DNA of 64,000 bases from Schoenoplectus triqueter (taxonomy: Eukaryota > Streptophyta > Magnoliopsida > Poales > Cyperaceae): NCBI GenBank assembly GCA_964058805.1, contig CAXKVV010000022.1, forward strand, positions 558,001 through 622,000, given 5' to 3'. Each line of letters opens with the position of its first letter. Position 1 is the stretch's first letter. The notes beneath the pieces are model-generated. The model searched no databases. It saw only the letters and a program-made list of their open reading frames with translations, and had not been told where the DNA came from. Shown here in pieces: positions 23,304 to 34,459 of this stretch. Position numbers and translations under genes: made by a program.

Positions 23304-24123
23304 CCCCCTCTTAAACTTAATTTTTTTTCATCCTTCATGCCAATCATCATTGAAGTTCTTCATAACTCGCAGCGAATGGCGACGTCACTCATTGACGGCT
23401 TCTTCTCGATTCATTGATCTAGGAAATTTAAAAAATCAATCGTGATTTCATCTCATATGCCATCCAATTTGCCTGACTCTTCAGGTCATGTATATGTGAG
23501 ATTCACATCCACACTGCGGCTCCACACCGCATTTTTTCATGTGGCTCCACACCATATCTTCTCATGGTCTTCACACACTTCTAGCAAAACATCTCATAAT
23601 GTTGCTAGTTCTCTTATCCTGGCACTCATTGCACAGGCTATCATGAGTCATTGCTCATGTCGGCTTCACTCACCGATTCTTCGAAGACCACTGGTAAAAA
23701 CTTCACCATATTTTTGTAACATTTGCTGCTTGATACATAGCTCTCATGATTGATAAATTTTCTTTTTTTTCTTACAATATCTCTATAACTATCTTCACGA
23801 AAAAAAAAACACTGTTTTCTTTTTTTTTCTCTTCTTTTTTTTTAACAAAAATCAATACATGATTTTTTTTTCATTATCCCAACACTTTTTCTTTTCTCAT
23901 AAAAAAATAAGAGGATTTTTTCACTCATTTTTTAATGCTCCTAACAACACAGAAAAATTCATATACTAAAATAAACTCAGAAAACACTCTTAACACTTAA
24001 CTTTCTTTAAAATAAAAATCGAGACTCACCATATTTTTTTTCTTCAACATCTCTTTTTTTTCTTCTTTTTCTTCGTCATGGTAGATCTCTCTTGATCGAC
24101 TGAACCTGGCTTTGATATCACTT

Positions 24124-24523
24124 TGTTAAAAGAGAAGGGATGAATAAAATAAGTTTTCTTACTATTAGACACTCTTGTATCTTTTTTGCTTACAAAACAA
24201 CAGAATACAACTCTTTATATAGACTAAACATCTAAAAAGACTCTAGAAATTCGTAATAAAAACATATAATAAAAGCAGAATTCTAAACAACACACTTTCA
24301 GCTGACCTCTGTCCACTAAAATCATCATAACTTTCTGTAGGTAACTCCAAACGACTTGAAATTTAAACCATTGAAAACTAGACTTCAATAGCTTTCCATT
24401 TTCCCCTTCAAATACTGTCATTAATCAGCCTTAAAATTCTGCCAAAGTGCTGAAGCCAAAGAGTCTCCCTTTATTTTCTAATTTATTTAACTTTAATACT
24501 AAAATTAAGTTTATCTTTTAACA
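24124..24523 (-). repeat. 5' LTR of the short LTR element
   Basis: Right copy on the map, 5' copy in the element's own direction, next to the tRNA-type primer-binding site at 24103-24121. Confidence 0.85.
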
Positions 24524-24529
24524 GAATGA

Positions 24530-26160
24530 ACATATGCATATTGTGCGCAGGCTCAAGTGTTCTCTGTGGATTAAGTTTCGTGTGTGTGTGTGTGTGAGTG
24601 AGTGTTATAAGGAGCAAAAGGCAAAATGTGAGTGTGGTTAAAAGAGGAAAAATATACATATCCAGCAGATAGTGATGGGTACAAGGCAACTGCCATATTC
24701 TGTTTCGACTGCAGGTGCATTTGCGTTGATTACTGGTTCTACACTTCTCCATTCCAAATTTCACATGGGATTTTGATAGTTTTGGTCTATTTTTACATCC
24801 TGTTGAAGTGATTTATCAGTAGAACACTGAGTTGAACTTAAAAAGGATTAGTTAATTATGTGCAAAACTTGAGCCCTAGTTAATTAACATGATACATTTT
24901 TCGGATCGAAAGCATATTAATGCATCTCTGGGCATCGATATTTCAATAATATCTAGTTAAACGAAATGCGTGGTCTATAAGACCACCGAAATTCTCTCTT
25001 TTTTTTTGAATAGGATAATCCCCTCTTTAATTTTTTAAGTATATAACTTGAATAATATATTACTATTTACTAAGTATACTAATTGACGAACTAAGAATAA
25101 CTCGTCTGCTTTAAGCTTTCCCTTGAATAATATATTACCAAGATGCTAAAGTTTCCCCCCTTTTTTCCCAATCGGACGGTCAAGATTGTGAAGCACACCT
25201 CGGATTTATAATGAAAAAAGTAGAAACTGGAGAGGAAATAAAACAAATCTTCTTAATAGGATGGTGGTGCAAGAAATGGGCCCAGCAAATTACTCTTGTG
25301 GATTTGGGTCAACATTTAGTAATACAAATTGAAGAAGGTACTGGAACTTTATGCACCTTTCATTCATTTCGGAGACAAATCTACGGTTTGCTAGTAAGAA
25401 AGTAATGCTTAATTGCTTATGGATTCGTGTCGTAGTTATCACCGTGGACTGTATCAGCCTGCTTTTTATTTCTGTTTTATTTTTATACGTAGTGAGAGAG
25501 AGGCATAGTAGAGTAGCACTCGCAGGCGTTTGTATAAGAGATTTTTTTCTTTGTTGTAATTAACCTTTACGTTGACAGCCACTGTCAACTTTTCAAAAAA
25601 AAAAAGAAGAGAAAGTAATGCTTATTGGACAATTTGGTGGAATAAAATTTGAACTCTCACGGTAATGAAATGATCTCTTATCTACTCTGGTAATCTTATC
25701 TTGAAGGCATTCGACTATTTATTCACAAACGCAGCGTGTATCAACATATCTGACTTCCTATTAACACCTCCTAGATAATACATATAAACTTCTCAAACGT
25801 CTCGAAGATCATTCTTTTGAATAATGAAGTCCCACTTTTATTCTAAGAGCCACACTCGCCCATCACGAGTAAGACACGTGCAAGTTATAATTATTAGCAT
25901 TAAATGATGAAAATTATTATTCAAATTTATTTTATATTAAGTTCTCAATTCTCAAAATTATTCTGGTGAATTATCTAATTTGAATTTAAAAATATCTAAT
26001 TTTATTGCTTTGAGTTTTCAAAGATATCAAACTCTATTGATCACTGAGTTCCTTAATTCATATAATAATCATTCTCAAAATTTGATGAAGAGATCAAAAG
26101 AAACATATATAATTAATGCTGAAAATCTGAATGATTTTTGTATTTTATTCAAAAAATCTG
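24530..26160. other. Intergenic, no supported gene
   Basis: Contains a (GT)n run at about 24580-24597 and short open frames (25211-25405 plus, 24483-24764 minus) with no recognisable motif. If the RING gene had a 5' exon it could lie here, upstream on the minus strand, but I could not identify one. Confidence 0.45.
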
Positions 26161-26162
26161 AA

Positions 26163-28275
26163 TTTTTTTTTTTGAGAAAAAGATGAGGTCAAGCCCTCAA
26201 ATTTTATTAATTATGATCACGACCTGTGATCTAAGTTACATATGAAAATAATGAAAATAAAGACCAGAAAATAACATGAAAGAACAAGTAAGAACTGTCA
26301 CTAGATTGTGTATTCCTTTTTATGTACTGGTAAGGTTCTGACAATACTGCTATGAGTTCTTCTTCATCACTGATTTCCGAACCAGGATCTTAATTCCTTG
26401 AGTATCTCTCTTGCCACCTCCGGTATCTGTTGCTCTTCTTCTTGGAAAATTCATCTGCATCTCTCTTTCCATATTGTGAAGATTGTTGTGATTTCCATCT
26501 GTTTCCAGTAAATGTTACCACCTCCTTGGATGATACTGGTTGTTGAGGCTAGGGAAGTATAAGCTGGGCAGTTTTCTTGTATAGGGGGAGCTGTACTGGC
26601 TATGTAGTTACGCAATTGGCTTGAAAAAGTGCATTCATTGAATATGTGTTGAACTGACTCCAGATTAGCTCGACAGAGATAACACATGTTGGTTATAACC
26701 CACCCTCTTTTGACCAGGTTATCTATTGTCAATATCTTATTCCTCATTGTCAGCCAGACAAAAATTTGAACTCTTGGCGGAGCTTTTATTTCCCATATTC
26801 GAGAGTAGCACTCTTGTACATGGGGGGTATCTGTGATGAAGCTATACGCTGACTTAACAGTGAAGCACCCTGTTGTGTTTCTTGTCCATACCACCTCATC
26901 TGTAGCTCGTTGCACTTGTATGGTACCAAGCAGCTGATGCAGGTGATGCAACTCTTGTCTTGCTTGCGCTGTCAAATTTCCTTGTATCAGGAGATGCCAC
27001 TGTCCTTGTTGGAGGCATTGTGAAACTGAGACATCCTTGTATCTTATCTGATCGTAGAGTTGGGGGAATTGAAATTTCAATGGATCTTGGAGCCAAACAT
27101 CGTGCCAGAATTGTAAACTGGCTCCTTGTCCAATCTGAAACCGGACAGAGGCATGAAAGATTGGCTCAAGTAATGCTATACTCTTCCAGAATGGTGATGT
27201 GTTTGCCATTTCCCATGGTCTTATGTGAGGCCCCGGTGTCGGTGTGGCCTCCTTCCACCAATCTTGCTTATCACTTATCCATTGCCACATCCATTTTAGC
27301 ATCAGCGAATTATTCATTTGCTCCGAATCCTTTACTCCTAATCCTCCCAATGCTTTGCTTCGTGTCACAATTTTCCAACTTACTAAACATATTGCTTTGT
27401 TGCTATCTTGCATTGTTTTGTGTCCTTGCCATAGAAAGTGTCGTCTTATTTGATCTAATCTTCTTATTACTCATTTTGGTAGCATAAAAGCTGACATGTA
27501 ATAAACCGACTGCGCTGTCAAAACAGAGTTGAGTAAAGTTAGTCGACCTCCAATTAATAGTTGTTCCGCCTTCCATCCCGACGACCTCTTTTCCTCCTGT
27601 TCTATCAAAGGCAAATATGACAACCTCTTTAATTTTTTGTCTGACAATGGTAGGCCCAAGTAGGTAATGGGAAAAAGTGTCATCTTGCAATGCATGACAT
27701 GGCCAAAGTTTGGGCTTGTCCTGCATGATCTGTTGTAACTAACAATTCTGATTTTTCAAGATTAATCTTTAGCCCGGACACTCTTTGGAAAATTGTCAAA
27801 ATCATTCTAAATATCTTAATTTGTTGTTGGCATGGCTGTAGAAATATTAAGGCATCATCAGCGTAGAGTAGGCATGTTCTACAATCTTGGAATGGTTCCC
27901 TAAGCAATTGCAACTGCGTCATTCGGTTTATCCATCTTGCTAAGAAGTCAATGGCAATGTCAAAAAGATACGGTGATAGGGGATCTCCTTGAAGAACTCC
28001 TCGCTTGAGCTCGATATCTCGTCCAGCCACTGAGTTGAGTAGTATCTTGGATGACCCTTGGAGCACTAGTAACTGAATCCAAGATATTAACTGATGTGGA
28101 AAGCCAGAAGCCTTCAGGCAATTTAGCGAAAAAATCCATTGTATAGAATCGAATGCTTTGTGGATGTCGACTTTGAATACCGCTATTTGCTTGTGGTGCT
28201 TTGTCGCTGCTCCAATGACCTCCTGTGCATAGTTGAATCCCTGCAAAATCCGGAACATTTTTGCAGGGATATACA
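26163..28275 (-). mobile_element. 5'-truncated LINE (L1-type) with reverse transcriptase and zf-RVT
   Basis: On the minus strand the first part reads reverse transcriptase: VDIHKAFDSI (catalytic aspartate), RGVLQGDPLSPYLF and LLYADDALIF (YADD box at 27865-27854), followed in another frame by YLGLPLSDKK...GGRLTLLNSVL, and then a long frame (27413-26451) with GGLGVKDSEQ and the LINE zinc-binding end (ILTIDNLVKRGW, CYLCRANLESVQHIF). The 3' end is an 11-base T-run on the plus strand (26163-26173), i.e. a poly(A) tail. No endonuclease domain remains, since similarity stops near 28275. At least one frameshift and one stop separate the blocks, so it cannot move by itself. Confidence 0.9.
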
Positions 28276-28601
28276 TTATATTTCTTTATATATTTATTTG
28301 TCTTATTTGTCTGTATGTGTATGCTTATTATGTATACCTGATTGTATCTTATTTGGATGAATGAAACCATTGCTACATATGCCTATTTATAGGCAAAACT
28401 TTACCGACTTATACATGTCAATTGATTTATTTTATCTTTTGATCACCAATCAATTTATGCTTTGTGATTTTGATATCATCCGAAGAGCCAACGGGAACTT
28501 TTTAATTCAGTTGGCGAATTATGTTTATTTAACTGACTTTGTATGAAACAAAACTCATGGCCATTCAGGTATTCAGCTTTGGATAATTATATATATATAT
28601 A

Positions 28602-28988
28602 TACCGTGAGCTTAAGCTCACAGAGACCTTCCGTGAGGTTAACTTAAAAAGTATATCAAATCGTCTCGAAATTTTAAATTATCATTTTCATTAAATTCTT
28701 TATATGAAAATCTCATGGGATGCAAAAATTTGGAGTGTTTTGAGTTTTTTAAGTCATCGTTTTTAATTTTTAAAAATGATATTCAAATATTAAATATATT
28801 ATTATTTTTTAGAGCTAATTTTCAAAAATTAAAAATCATGACTTAAAAAATTCAAAACACTCTAAATTTTTACATCCCAATAGATTTTTATATAAAGAAT
28901 TTAATGAGAATGATAAATTAAAATTTCGAAATGATTTGATATACTTTTTAAGTTAACTTCACGGAAGGCCTCCGTTAAGCTCACGGTA
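28602..28988. mobile_element. Foldback MITE, family F1 copy 1
   Basis: Almost the whole element is a long inverted repeat: TACCGTGAGCTTAAGCTCAC at the left end against GTTAAGCTCACGGTA at the right end, with arms of about 180 bases and a small AT-rich centre. It sits in a (TA)n run, consistent with TA target preference. A second copy lies at 31416-31776. Confidence 0.75.
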
Positions 28989-28989
28989 T

Positions 28990-31410
28990 CTCTACTCTAT
29001 ATATATATATTTAGTTGTGCTCTCTAAGAACCATGATAATATTAATTGAAATTTTATAAAAATTCAGATAATTACTAAATCATAAAATTACAAATATACT
29101 TTCTTAAACATTAAGGATTTAATTCTCATAACACATATATTACCTAATAATATATTTAATTTGAATATTTTAGTTCAGATTTTAATCAATTGACAATACA
29201 TGATTTAATAAATAATTATATCATATATATGTCTATAAATTATTAAAATTAATTTAATGATTAAATTAAATAATTTCAACAATAAAATCACATGAAAAAC
29301 ATAAAAAAAAATGAGATTAGATATACACATCTCAGATAGGGTGTGTATACCTTAAATGGAGGGAACGAATGCTTATATCAAGAAATACTAATATAAATAT
29401 TTGTATTTAAATATATTAATATTAAAAGAGTGTTCATATCTGACTAGTCGGTCTTCATATTTCATCAGATGGGTGTTTATATTTGTTTCTAGGGCTGTAA
29501 CAATGTGATATAGGTCATGAACAAGCAACAATACTATGCTACACAGGGCAGAGACAATGGAGGCTGGAGGGAAGAGCCCTGGTCCGGCTTCTAATCCCAC
29601 ATAACTTATATGTCGGGGTTATAATTTATCATGTGTTTTTGTTTTGTGAGATATATTAACTCCTTAATTTATTAATTTTAATGCTCTAATTATATAAACC
29701 CACATCTCGGCTTTCTTATACTAAAATCCTGGTTCCGCCATCGTTACAGGTTGTAACATTGAACCTTGAGATCAAATGCGAAATACGCGTGGATATTCAT
29801 ATCCTCTCACGTATGTCTTTACACTTAATTATTGGGATATCCATATCTAATAGAAAATTGGAAATTTATCAAAAATAGAATTTGTCAGAAAGAAAGAGAG
29901 ATACGAGATAGAGTTCAGAATTTGTAAGAGTTCTATTGATGAGGTTCTAGAAATTCTATTAATGACGACAACATATCAAGGATGAGCATTAGTTTTCTTA
30001 CTTGTGAGAGATGAAGAGATGAATGAATTAGGAAGATATAAATACAAGAAAACTATGAGTAATTTAAAGAAAGAAATACAACAGTAATGGAGACAGAAAT
30101 ATGGAGGACCAGTACGTAATGACCCTGACACCATATTAAGGCTCCGATGGTATTTGTGAATTTTCTCATAAAGTAGCAATTTAAATGGATAATGTGTTTC
30201 TTTTATTTTTCTACGTTTGTTCATGATCTTGGTTCGATTATTATTGTGGAATGCATGAGCTACATATTATCTCCCCTTAATATATTGAAATGCTTGAACC
30301 AGTGGTACATACTGGTATAACTTATTATTTGGCAGCACATGCTAATATTTGCATTGCTTATAATCTGCAATTTGGTTTGGGGGCACAAATTGGTTCATGG
30401 CCGATACCAGTGGTCATATGACCTGGTTAATTATTTTCGAATGACAACAATACCCATACATATTGTAACAGCAGAATCTGGACTTCAGAATTTATCTCAA
30501 AATGTTGTCATCAAATGCAACTAATGACAACAATGTGATCAAGATAATTTCCATCTTTCTCAGAACATAACAATTTCCATTTTTCTTGAAACCGAGACTA
30601 CTAGACATCAACTCAAGAGCATTTGACCGAGCTATATTTTCATTGTTCTCAAAATGACAATAACGCCCCTATGACTTGCTTTTATGATTGTTTTAGCCGA
30701 ATTTAGTCATCCAATAATTTCATCATTTCGCCAATTCTGATAATAAGTGAAAAACAAAGCTCTTTCAATATATCAGAAGAAGAATCTGATTATCAGGTTG
30801 CCTGATTATTTGAGATCCATAAGTTGAATTGATGTCATCTTTGTGTTGACATAATCAGTGTTGATTTGTATTGTTTGTTCATTAAATGTATTTATGAATT
30901 CTAGTACCAACGCTTTAAGCTACTGAGCTGCTCCCATATCCTGCTTGAATTTGTTGCTTATACAGCTGTGAATTTCTTGTTACGATCTATTAATTTTGGT
31001 GTCAGTACATTTGAGTAATATGAGTTTCAATGGTAATATCCGCTTAAAATTATAACGCCAACTAGTCCACGGTTTGCACCAAAACCCCATATAGCGAGGA
31101 ACTAAGAAAAGGAAGTTGAGGGCGAAGAAACAAGAAGAAAGAGCAATAGAGCTTCCGATTGAATGATGGAGATTATTTTCGGACAAAGCAGAGAGATTGT
31201 AAAGGCCACATTGCTGCTCGAAGAAGTGCCAAGTCCTGGCGTGTCAATATGTACGGTATGGCCGTATGGATTAGATGATGATATTTTCTTTATCATATTA
31301 TTTTAAAATTATTTTTTACTTATATTCTATTCTTACTAATTAGACTTACTCATACTTTTTTTTATTAAAATAAATATATAATGAAATGACAACCGATGTT
31401 AATAAATAAT
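28990..31410. other. AT-rich intergenic with a possible hAT end
   Basis: No gene recognised. AAAATCCTGGTTCCGCCAT at about 29724-29742 resembles the end of plant hAT-type MITEs (inverted CAGGGGCGGAACCAGG), but I could not place the other end. Confidence 0.45.
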
Positions 31411-31415
31411 ATTAA

Positions 31416-31776
31416 TACCGTGAATTTAACTCAAAAAATATATCAAATCATTTCCAAATTTTAATTTATCATGCTCATTAAATTATTTATATGAAAATCT
31501 TATGGGATGAAAAATTTGAAGTGTTTAAACTTTCTAAGTTATGATTTTTAATTTTTGAAAATGAGCTCTAAAAAATAATAATATATTCAATATTTAAACA
31601 TCATTTTTAAAAATTAAAAATGATGACTTAAAAAGCTCAAAATACTCCAAATTTTTGCATCCCACAGATTTTCATATAAAAAATTTAATGAGCATGATAA
31701 ATTAAAATTTAAAAATGATTTGATGTATTTTTAAGTTAAGTCCATAAAAAATCTCTATGAGCTTAAACTCATGATA
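31416..31776. mobile_element. Foldback MITE, family F1 copy 2
   Basis: Starts TACCGTGAATTTAACTCAAA and ends GCTTAAACTCATGATA. Arms match copy 1 at 28602-28988 along most of the length, for instance TATATCAAATCAT and ATATGAAAATCTTATGGGAT. Confidence 0.7.
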
Positions 31777-31779
31777 TCT

Positions 31780-32480
31780 TTACTCATATTAATATATTAA
31801 TTATTTTTATCATCATTCATTTAATAACATTGACACTTATTCCTTTCATATAAATACATTTTTATTTTATAAACTATAATTAACTAATTTTAACTTTATA
31901 TATTGAAAAAAGAAAAGAGTATGAATTTAAAAGACTCAAAAGTAATTAATATTGATTGAAAAAAGAAGATAAATATTAGATAACATAATCATATTTGAAA
32001 TAATAAAAATTATTTTTTTTACTAATTTATGAATGATATATATTTATATTTATATTTATTTTATCAAATACGATATGATAAAATGATATCATTAACGGCC
32101 CACACAAGTCTCATCAGTTGTATATTTTTTCTTTTAAAAAATATCGCAAGTTCCAGAAAAAGAAAGGTCTGGGCAGCTAAAGTTCTACAGACAATAAAAG
32201 GACAGCGGTAAAAAAAAAGGCAAAATAACATGAGCATTTCATTTCGTTTGATGTATAAATGTATAAATAGAGAATAGTAGCTCCTGCGATCCCTCAGGAT
32301 CGTAGCTGCTACGATTACTCAATTAATGTCTTTTGCAATTTTTACACAAGTCTTATACATGAAATTGGTATCTTTAGTAATTTCTGCTTACAGATTCCAG
32401 ATGTGAGCGATTGTAAACCAATAAAGAAGAAGAAAAATAAAAAATTACATCAGGTTACTATTTTTTCAACCTGTTTTGGA
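31780..32480. other. Downstream region of the ABC transporter gene
   Basis: Follows the stop codon of the minus-strand transporter at 32485, so it should hold its 3' untranslated region. I see no clear poly(A) signal and no other gene. Confidence 0.4.
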
Positions 32481-32484
32481 ATGC

Positions 32485-34459
32485 TTACCGCCTTTGGAAA
32501 TTCAGATGCTTGATGCAAAGACAGAAAATGAAGCCAAAGAGAATAATTGCTACCACATGAAGAGCTATGATTAGATTGAAGTAGTCGCCTTGTAACCCTA
32601 GAAAATCCTCAATAAACTCCTTTACTGGTTTGTCAGGCCCTGGAGGCACTTTTATCAGTTCTGTTCTATCACCTAATTGAGAAAACATGAGGCCATATAC
32701 TGTCCATGCACCAGGATCGGCCCAATATAGCCACCTCCACCAAATTGGTATCATCTGTACAACCAAATATGGTCAGCTTGGTATCCAAAAGAGGGCCCAA
32801 ATTTCAAATAAATTCATATTTATCTCTGTGATTAAACTAAAAGGACTAACAACCTCCCTCAATATTTTGGAATTTCGAGAAACAAGTTTTGCCCCTCATA
32901 GCAAAACTGGATCCATAAAAAAAAAGGAAGTCCAGAAAATACATTATTTGAATACTTCTGGAAAATCTAGCAAAGATATTGATCCACTAATGATTCATTT
33001 TTCTGGAAAGACGTAAGATTTTTTTTTTCATGCTTCATGATAGACAACAAAAATTTGAACTTGCTTTTTTCATAATACAGAAAAAGATGTCTGATGTTTA
33101 CCTTTCTGGAAATGATAAATCCAGAGAAGACACTCCACAGCATGAAAACAAGAAAAGATAGGCCTCCCGCTATTTCTATGTTTGGCGTAAGAGCCACACA
33201 CATCATCCCATAAAGTGTGTAGTACATGAAACTCAGTGTCATGAAAAGTACGAACCAGAGAAATTTCACCAGTGTAAATTGGAAACCAACCATTGGATAT
33301 AATATTAGACAGAACACTAACACCGTGACCATCATGTATGGTACCTCAATTGCCATCTGTTTATATAATTAAATAAACAAAGTATGATTAATCATCCTCA
33401 TTAAGATGTTTCAAAATTGAGATGGATAATACCTTCTTTTCAATATGCCAAACTTATTGGAATATATGATACCTGAGCAATTGCATATGGCATGGAGGAG
33501 TACATGCCAGCTGACCTCTCTCTATAAAAGACAGCTCTCTCCATTGCAACCACTGGCTGCAAGATAGAAGCATTTGCAAACCCCAGAAATAATGCTGATC
33601 CATATGAGATTCCTAGTACATTAAACACATCTTGTTCGCTTGTTCTGTTTCCCACATTTATTAAAACATATTAGTATCTACTATGACATATAATTAAGAT
33701 ATCAGATGCTGGCATAGACTTGGCAGAAAAATTTAGAGAAAATAGGTTGGACTGAGACTCGGTTGCACAACTAAAGGCATATTGATGGTTAAAAAAGTTT
33801 TCTGAGGCCTAGCAACAAGATGTGTCGTTCAATATTTATCATGGGTCTCCATCTGTTTGTTTTAATGAAGTGTGCATAAATGAAGGACAATGATTTAAAT
33901 TAGGATTACTTGAGTGAAGACAAATGTGGTTAGAATTAGGCAAAAATAGCAGAAGAGGGTTAAAATTTGGGATCATCTAGAATTTCAGCTTACATTTTGG
34001 AGCCAATTTGCCAGAATACAGTGCCAAGCAGAAGTGGCATAGCAACGGCATTCACAAAACGGACGACATTATGATCTGGATTCTTCCAATATGTACAATG
34101 TTGTTTCCATAGACATGCAAGTAATTGAGATCTGAAACCCTGCCAATATCCCTTTGGAAAATGGAGATCTTCACTACCTGGTTTCGGTTGGTCCAATTCT
34201 TCAATTAAAGACATGTTGTCCCTGCGAAAATATTATGACACTAGTTGGTATTGAAGAGCTTTTAAGTTGAACTTTCCAAAAGAAAGTTTTATGCGCCATA
34301 AACACAAACAAAGAAATAGTAGTACTTGTAGAAAGAGGAATTTTTAAAAATCTCAGCATAATCGACACTGATCATGTATTCCATTGTTTGCGATGAAATA
34401 GTAAGCATCCAAGCAGCTGGGTTCTGGTCTTCTTTTATTTTTGGGACTCCCGGGATAGA
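32485..34459 (-). CDS. ABC transporter exons 19-23: TMD2 and C-terminus
   Basis: Exon 19 has [12 protein letters not shown], the conserved step after NBD2. Exon 20 carries [13 protein letters not shown] and a helix ending in FWQIGSK. Exon 21 has the PDR landmark [16 protein letters not shown] with PYAIAQ. Exon 22 holds three hydrophobic stretches with [12 protein letters not shown] and FSGFIISR. Exon 23 opens [19 protein letters not shown] and ends in LNFQRR then TAA, the usual PDR end. Confidence 0.92.

Larger units (their letters stand above)
22873..24523 (-). mobile_element. Complete short non-autonomous LTR retrotransposon (TRIM/LARD-like)
   Basis: Two LTRs: 22873-23303 and 24124-24523, both starting TGTTAAAAGAGAAGGG and ending CTTTTAACA. 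By eye they differ by about a dozen bases plus one 31-bp indel. Read on the minus strand, TGATATCAAAGCCAGGTTC (24103-24121) next to the right-hand LTR is a primer-binding site, and AGTTTAAGAGGGGG next to the left-hand LTR is a polypurine tract, so the element points left. Flanking 5-mers GAATA (22868-22872) and GAATG (24524-24528) are a near-perfect target duplication. The 820-base interior has no gag or pol, so it must have moved with proteins from another element. Confidence 0.88.

Noticed and set aside
24483..24764. Possible first exon of the RING gene (minus strand, MEKCRTSN...)
   Set aside because: No similarity to the N-terminus of BIG BROTHER-type proteins, and no splice connection to 22817 could be shown.
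25211..25563. Two overlapping short ORFs (plus strand)
   Set aside because: No motif recognised and composition like the surrounding spacer.
26960..27487. Plus-strand ORF of 175 codons
   Set aside because: It is antisense to the LINE reverse transcriptase and zf-RVT coding region and has no motif of its own.
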